DNA of 8,179 nt, from assembly GCA_003647765.1 (NCBI GenBank), contig QMNM01000049.1, positions 1-8,179 on the forward strand. The letters run 5' to 3'. The DNA is from Candidatus Cloacimonadota bacterium (GTDB lineage Bacteria; Cloacimonadota; Cloacimonadia; JGIOTU-2; B8-G9). Shown here piece after piece: positions 3,861 to 8,179 of the stretch (positions are counted from its first letter, which is position 1; the number at the start of each line of letters is the position of its first letter). The position numbers were made by a program, and so were the translations under genes. The notes beneath the pieces are model-generated. The model was not told where the DNA came from. It made no database searches and was given only the letters and a program-made list of their open reading frames with translations.

Positions 3861-6323
3861 CTAAAATTTTTGACTAATCTTTAATCTAAATTCTGTTTGA
3901 TTATAATTCCTTTCTGCAAGAGTACTATTCTTATATAATAAATAAGCCAATTCTCCGCTTATATATGTTTCGGTTCTAAATAAATTGAATTTATGATTAC
4001 CACCTAAAGTAAAACAATTCTTTGTCTGCTTCTCATCTCCACCATAATTGAGCAAATGATAATCAAAGTAAGTATTTAACTTGTCTGGAATAAAACTATA
4101 TTCCTCACGAAAAGAGAAACTCAGATAATCATTGCTTGTTTTATCAATATAAGTCCTCTGGGAATCTGTATCAGCATTTTCAATGATTTTAGGTTTATCC
4201 TCTGTTTTCATATAACCAATTGAAAATTTAGATGATAAAGGGATGTCATTAAAATTAGAATTTATACTGAATAGATAATTCTGGGAATTAGAATCAAAAG
4301 ATTTCTTTTCATTATCCACTGAATTAGAATTAGATATGCTTATAGAAAATCGTGTTTTGGCATATCTTGTAGTTGGCATTTCATAAGAAGTGCTAAAACC
4401 AATTGTATTATTAAACTGGTCAATTGAATATTCCGAGTATGAAGTATCAGCAACTGACTTTTTTCTTGTAGATTGTTGATAATTTATATTTACACAAGGC
4501 AAATATACGTCTTTTACTAATGGGAAATAGTTCATACTACAATAAAAACCTTTGGAATTAGTAGTCCCAAACTTGTTATCATTCAAATTATCCTGATAGC
4601 TGTTATAGCCAGCTGTCAGAGAAAGTTGGTTATTTAGCAAACGATAAGTATTACTAATATTTATACCAGCAATATCCTTTTGTAAATAAGGATTAGCTAA
4701 TGAATTATAACTGCCGCCAACATAAGAGTATCTTATATTTAGCAAATTGTTATAGAAGAAAGCACGAGTATAAATTTCACCTGCTATAGAATTTAAACTC
4801 GGTATTAACGGCACCATATGCTCATTTATCACAAATATATCTTCTACACTGGAAGGAGTAAATGGCAATTCAACATCTAAAGTATCCAAATCTTGTTCGC
4901 TGATAGCACCTGTGCTAATATCATTATTAAGTATGCTTGTGGAAATCTCTGCTCCAAAGACCAATTTCTGTCTAAATAATGCTAATTTACTGTCAATGCT
5001 AAAAATAATATTATCTTTTGGATTAGTAGCAAATTTTTCCGAAGACACATCATCTTTTACTTTAAGGAATGCCAATCCAAAAGCCAATTTCCTTTCATTG
5101 CCCAATTGTAATCTCAAACCAAAGCAATTTCTTTTATATGAACCTTCAATGATAGTTGTATCAACTGGAACAGTATCATAGGGAACCGAAGTTGTATCCA
5201 CGCCATATATAATTTCGTCTCTGCCTTTGATATTCCTTTTGATTTGTCCATAGAAAGAATGCAATTTGATTATTCCATAATCAAAAACGCCGCTGATTCC
5301 ACGCACATTTTTGCCATTTATAGTTGTATTGTTAAATGTCTGAGTATGGTCCCCCAGATGCATACTAAAATGTGGGATATGCATTTCAAAAGCGTATCTA
5401 TTGACAGGTTGTCTGGTCTTACTTTCGTCAGATGAGAGATAAATACGTCCATTATATCTGAACCAATCCTTGCTACCATAGAGATTTAGTCGTCCAAAAT
5501 TTTTCCAATCATTTTGTTCATCATAGTAGTAAGAGCTATCTTGTGCTGATGTAGAGCGGAATCTTGATACAGCATAAAAATCACCATTAACAGAAATTGG
5601 TAGTTTTTGCGTTATCTTTTCGCTCTTAACTTCTACTATCCATTTTTGTGAATCATACACAGAGCCATCATTATTATAAATTATAATTTCAATAGTATGG
5701 ATACCAGGTATTATCCTATCAGGTTTATATACAAGTAGATTACTTGTAATTGTTGCATATCCAGATACATCCATTCCATCAAAGAAAAGTTTGATTGTTT
5801 TTCCTTCTATTTCATCTTCAATTGCAAAGTATGAAATTGCTACAAGAAAATCCCGAGTAGTAAAATTGAACTCATCAGTTGGACTTAGCTTTTTGAATGC
5901 GGATACTGTTGATTTTATTATTACTGGTTTTAATTCTACCTGATATGGATTATTCATAGCATCGTTTTTTGGCAGCGTAAATTCCTCTCCATTTATTAAA
6001 TGTATTCGGAAATAATATTCTATTCTCTGGTCAATAAAATCTCCTGGAATTTCTGCCTTATAATAAGGATTCATTTCACTACCATTCAGCATTTCTATTT
6101 GTATGTAGCCCAGATTGGCTTTTTTATAAAATAGATATACTTCTTTTATCTGGTCTAATCCACTAAATACATTTAATTCTACATAAAACGACTTAGCTTT
6201 TTCTATAGATTCAGGAGGAATATGATTAAGTTGTGGAAGTTCATCCGCTTGTAACATTATACTCGTAATTATAGAAGTAAGCCACAAAATCGCACAAAAG
6301 TACACAAAAAATGCTTTTTTCAT
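3861..6323 (-). CDS. Large outer-membrane beta-barrel protein with N-terminal Ig-like domains
   Basis: This 820-aa exported protein has a signal peptide (hydrophobic to about residue 24, LQA-DE). Residues about 30-135 look like a beta-sandwich (FYVELNVFSG, EVYLFYKK, IEYYFRIHLINGEEFTLP). Residues about 145-233 form a second Ig-like unit (FLVAISYFAIED, IKLFFDGMDVSG, GIHTIEIIIYNNDGSVYDSQ). From about residue 247 to the end it alternates aromatic-rich beta strands and polar loops. Examples are FGRLNLYGSKDWFRYNGRIY, an FSMHLGDHTQTFNNTTINGK turn at 319-338, and FYGQIKRN. It ends EFRLKISQKF with a terminal phenylalanine, as outer-membrane barrels do. I infer a barrel with periplasmic sandwich domains; the cargo is unknown. 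It follows the FecR-domain gene after 9 bp, with SD GAGG 4 bases before the ATG. It is the last gene of the three-gene operon. Confidence 0.8.
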   Translation of the reverse strand: MKKAFFVYFCAILWLTSIITSIMLQADELPQLNHIPPESIEKAKSFYVELNVFSGLDQIKEVYLFYKKANLGYIQIEMLNGSEMNPYYKAEIPGDFIDQRIEYYFRIHLINGEEFTLPKNDAMNNPYQVELKPVIIKSTVSAFKKLSPTDEFNFTTRDFLVAISYFAIEDEIEGKTIKLFFDGMDVSGYATITSNLLVYKPDRIIPGIHTIEIIIYNNDGSVYDSQKWIVEVKSEKITQKLPISVNGDFYAVSRFRSTSAQDSSYYYDEQNDWKNFGRLNLYGSKDWFRYNGRIYLSSDESKTRQPVNRYAFEMHIPHFSMHLGDHTQTFNNTTINGKNVRGISGVFDYGIIKLHSFYGQIKRNIKGRDEIIYGVDTTSVPYDTVPVDTTIIEGSYKRNCFGLRLQLGNERKLAFGLAFLKVKDDVSSEKFATNPKDNIIFSIDSKLALFRQKLVFGAEISTSILNNDISTGAISEQDLDTLDVELPFTPSSVEDIFVINEHMVPLIPSLNSIAGEIYTRAFFYNNLLNIRYSYVGGSYNSLANPYLQKDIAGINISNTYRLLNNQLSLTAGYNSYQDNLNDNKFGTTNSKGFYCSMNYFPLVKDVYLPCVNINYQQSTRKKSVADTSYSEYSIDQFNNTIGFSTSYEMPTTRYAKTRFSISISNSNSVDNEKKSFDSNSQNYLFSINSNFNDIPLSSKFSIGYMKTEDKPKIIENADTDSQRTYIDKTSNDYLSFSFREEYSFIPDKLNTYFDYHLLNYGGDEKQTKNCFTLGGNHKFNLFRTETYISGELAYLLYKNSTLAERNYNQTEFRLKISQKF
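6279..6323 (-). repeat. Signal-peptide segment shared with the PorV/PorQ-type gene (copy 2)
   Basis: This is the counterpart of 3198-3242: 40 of 45 bases match, encoding MKKAFFVYFCAILWL against MKKAFFVYCCVFLWL. The similarity is of DNA, including third positions, and stops after the hydrophobic core, so it looks like shared repeat or conversion-derived sequence rather than common ancestry of the whole genes. Confidence 0.7.
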
Positions 6324-6332
6324 TTATCCTCA

Positions 6333-7010
6333 CTATTTATAATAGATTCTCAATTTTTTCAATTCTCCATTTTCATCTTCTAATTCAATTTCCAAAATAT
6401 TAAGATTTCCTTTTTCAATTTCCTTTTTGATTTCTGGTTTTATCTGTTTAGGCTTTGTATCGGTTATAGTTGGCACTTTGTTTTTTTTGGCAATACCTGT
6501 TTTTCCTTTTGTAATAGTTTTGGCACCAATATCTGTCCTTAATTCCACAATTCCTGATAGAGTAACCACAGTAGTTGTGCCGTCTTCTTTCACATTGGTA
6601 AAGAAGTCAGTTCCTTTTACTGTAGCTACAGAAGTAGGTGTTTCAATTTGGTATGCTCCTTTTTCTCTCTTGACCTTTGACCAGACATCGCCAATTTCTA
6701 AATAGATTTTTTTATCTAATTTTCGTACTTTCTTTTCTGTATTGATAGTTAGTATAGAATTAGAAAACAGCTTTATGATTGCTCCACTATCAACAAAACG
6801 GATAGCTGCTATGGATTGCTCCTTTGATATAAGTTCATCTCCGGAATAAAGTGGTGTCCCACTCTCTATTCTTTGATTATTATCTCCACGCTTCAAAATT
6901 ATCTCGCCTTTAGCAGTTAATACCAAAGCCGAAGGAGAGTTCTCTTTAGCAAGACAGGACAGAAACGATAATAAAAGAAAAACAAACAATAATATGGAAA
7001 ATTTTTTCAT
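6333..7010 (-). CDS. Periplasmic FecR-domain protein
   Basis: This 225-aa exported protein starts with MKKFSILLFVFLLLSFLSC; the cysteine at 19 gives a weak lipobox (FLSC), so it may be a lipoprotein. Residues about 28-160 form a FecR fold: AKGEIILKRG, a GTPLYSGDEL turn, SIAAIRFVDSGAIIKLFSNS (66-85), KIYLEIGDVWSKVKREKG (101-118), then the strongest family signature, QIETPTSVATVKGTDFF (121-137), and TVVTLSGIVELRT. In Fe-uptake systems FecR relays a signal from an outer-membrane transporter to a sigma factor. This copy has no cytoplasmic N-domain or internal membrane helix, so it is a stand-alone periplasmic sensor or scaffold. Its lysine-rich tail (about 180-225) is unlike FecR proper. GGAG lies 5 bases before ATG 7010. 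It sits between a secreted protein and the outer-membrane barrel gene. Confidence 0.85.
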   Translation of the reverse strand: MKKFSILLFVFLLLSFLSCLAKENSPSALVLTAKGEIILKRGDNNQRIESGTPLYSGDELISKEQSIAAIRFVDSGAIIKLFSNSILTINTEKKVRKLDKKIYLEIGDVWSKVKREKGAYQIETPTSVATVKGTDFFTNVKEDGTTTVVTLSGIVELRTDIGAKTITKGKTGIAKKNKVPTITDTKPKQIKPEIKKEIEKGNLNILEIELEDENGELKKLRIYYK

Positions 7011-7056
7011 AACTACTCCAGATGTTAGTAAAAAATATTAACTAATGATTAAAAGT

Positions 7057-8112
7057 TCATTCAGTTTCTATTCTCTCTATTTCATACTTACCACTAAGTA
7101 TATCATTAAGAAGATTTACCAATTTTTCAATACTAATTATTTCTCCGTTAAGATAGACATCGCCAGTAGGCGTGAAATCGCCAATAGCAAATTTTTCTTT
7201 ATCAATCATTCCAAGATTTTCCAGATTTTCAATAAAATTAGAGATATTGGCAGATTCTGGACTAATGCCTTCGCTACTTGCAATTTTGAAATTCCACAAA
7301 TTACTTTCAACAGAATTTTCTCCTTGGGTAGTATATATAATACCTTTAATTCGCCATGCATAAGTTCTGTTCACTTTTAATAAAGGAGCATCTGCTGGAT
7401 AGATAAAAATATTAGCATGGATCTGTTCTTTCGTATAAAATGGATTCTTATTTCTAATATCATCAATGGATTCGCCTGACTCAACTTTGAAAACTTCTAA
7501 TGTAAATTCTTGAATATTAGAGAACCAAGAGAATACAGGAAGATTTCCGACAATTTCAGTAGGATTACTACTAAAAGGTGAGCCAGGTGAGATTTGCACT
7601 ATATTAGTGGGATTTATCACCTCAATCTCTGCTGTTATCTGGTCGTAATCTTGACTTTCATCAATTGACATAGCGTATAAAGTAAAACGATAAATACCAG
7701 CAGGGAGCATTCCTGTTTCTAATGCCTGATCTTGCAAATCTTTCCTCAAAATATCATTCCAATCGCCTGCTATTTCAACATTTGAACTTATTATATCACG
7801 ATTAGAAATTATAATACTATTTCCAGAATTGAAAGAATATACTTTCTGAATTGTCCCATTTTCCTTTGTTAGCAGTTCTCCATATTTATCAGAGTTTATT
7901 TCCAATGCTAATTTAAAATCATTTATTGTACCCTTTTTCGTGATTTTGATTTTGAATAGCAATGGTTGTGATAACGGATGGTCAGGGTCAAAACTTGCAG
8001 TATAGAATACTTGATATGGACCCTGATATAGAATACTAAGTTTAATTGGTTTTTCGCCATAAACTAAATGAAAGGAAAAAATCAGTAATATTAACACGAT
8101 TATTTTTTTCAT
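7057..8112 (-). CDS. Secreted or periplasmic beta-rich protein of unknown function
   Basis: This 351-aa protein has a clear signal peptide (MKKIIVLILLIFSFHLVYG, cleavage near residue 19). Residues about 22-170 look like a beta-sandwich, with PLLFKIKITKKGTINDFKLA and GMLPAGIYRFTLYAMSIDES. Residues about 188-277 form a fibronectin-III-like unit: LPVFSWFSN, FTLEVFKVESGESIDDIR, FIYPADAPLLKVNRTYAWRI and NLWNFKI. The C-terminal 60 residues carry a compact GDFTPTGDVYLNGEIISIEK segment before a short helix and an acidic tail. I do not recognise a named family. By position it opens the operon with FecR-domain and barrel genes, so a role in an envelope complex is likely. A strong SD (AAGGAG, 5 bases before ATG 8112) supports the start, and GTTTGCTATA lies 27 bp upstream. 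Confidence 0.8.
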   Translation of the reverse strand: MKKIIVLILLIFSFHLVYGEKPIKLSILYQGPYQVFYTASFDPDHPLSQPLLFKIKITKKGTINDFKLALEINSDKYGELLTKENGTIQKVYSFNSGNSIIISNRDIISSNVEIAGDWNDILRKDLQDQALETGMLPAGIYRFTLYAMSIDESQDYDQITAEIEVINPTNIVQISPGSPFSSNPTEIVGNLPVFSWFSNIQEFTLEVFKVESGESIDDIRNKNPFYTKEQIHANIFIYPADAPLLKVNRTYAWRIKGIIYTTQGENSVESNLWNFKIASSEGISPESANISNFIENLENLGMIDKEKFAIGDFTPTGDVYLNGEIISIEKLVNLLNDILSGKYEIERIETE

Positions 8113-8179
8113 TATTGCTCCTTGTTATGCTTTTAATATATAGCAAACAACGAATATAATATACTCAATAATTTCTGAA
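8113..8179. other. Upstream leader of the envelope operon
   Basis: AT-rich DNA to the window edge. On the minus strand it reads TTGAGTATATTATATTCGTT, then GTTTGCTATATATTA, then the SD. TTGAGT is too far from TATATT (about 20 bp or more) for a good sigma-70 promoter, so no -35 element is assigned. No ORF of its own. Confidence 0.35.
8139..8148 (-). promoter_or_regulatory. GTTTGCTATA motif upstream of the envelope operon (copy 2)
   Basis: Identical to the 10-mer before the EIIA gene, here 27 bp before ATG 8112 and immediately followed by TATTA. The position suits a -10 region or an operator shared by the two envelope transcription units. Confidence 0.35.

Noticed and set aside
4912-5435. Plus-strand open frames inside the 820-aa gene
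   Set aside because: Antisense to a continuous barrel sequence; the composition is that of reversed coding DNA and there is no recognisable domain.
6427-7380. Plus-strand open frames over the FecR-domain and 351-aa genes, some hydrophobic
   Set aside because: The hydrophobic runs are the complements of charged and beta-rich minus-strand codons; no independent signals.
1-8179. CRISPR array, tRNA, rRNA, transposase or integrase
   Set aside because: No regularly spaced direct repeats, cloverleaf-like sequences or recombinase motifs were seen on either strand.

Overview
This is an AT-rich bacterial window. Every gene I can support lies on the minus strand, so biological order runs from high to low coordinates. 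The content suggests an uncultured Gram-negative bacterium of the Fibrobacteres-Chlorobi-Bacteroidetes (FCB) group or a related candidate phylum, such as Cloacimonadota or WOR-3/Stahlbacteria. The reasons are a PorV/PorQ-type outer-membrane protein, a stand-alone periplasmic FecR-fold protein, a large outer-membrane barrel with Ig-like N-terminal domains, and remnants of the 'GCCACGAAGA...GTGGC' type of dispersed repeat that I associate with such genomes. The phylum call is inference; there is no marker gene here.

Region 1 (8179 to 3861) is an envelope operon of three exported proteins. They are a 351-aa secreted/periplasmic protein with two beta-sandwich-like parts, a 225-aa FecR-domain protein, and an 820-aa outer-membrane beta-barrel protein. 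Gaps are 46 and 9 bp and each start has a Shine-Dalgarno (SD) sequence. Region 2 (3709 to 2310) is a translationally coupled pair: a single-domain PTS EIIA (PtsN-like) protein with its phospho-acceptor histidine, overlapping by ATGA a PorV/PorQ-type outer-membrane protein. Both units are preceded 20-27 bp upstream of the first start codon by the same 10-mer, GTTTGCTATA. The two outer-membrane proteins have nearly identical signal-peptide DNA, which resembles the dispersed repeat lying between the two units.

Region 3 (2196 to 1) is an accessory or defence-like cassette: a DUF5674-like protein overlapping a small helical unknown protein (TGATG), an MNT-type nucleotidyltransferase overlapping a HEPN protein (a toxin-antitoxin architecture), and a DUF1016/YhcG-family protein running off the left edge. 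The last protein retains its N-terminal domain and the tail of its C-terminal domain. The PDDEXK nuclease core that should lie between them seems to be missing at a clean in-frame junction.

The points most worth a second look are the core-deleted DUF1016 protein, the perfect 12-bp inverted repeat inside its coding sequence, repeat-like DNA serving as signal-peptide and C-terminal codons, the DUF5674/helical gene pair next to MNT-HEPN, and the shared upstream motif linking the two envelope units. I found no rRNA, tRNA, CRISPR array or transposase. No gene-free stretch exceeds about 150 bp.
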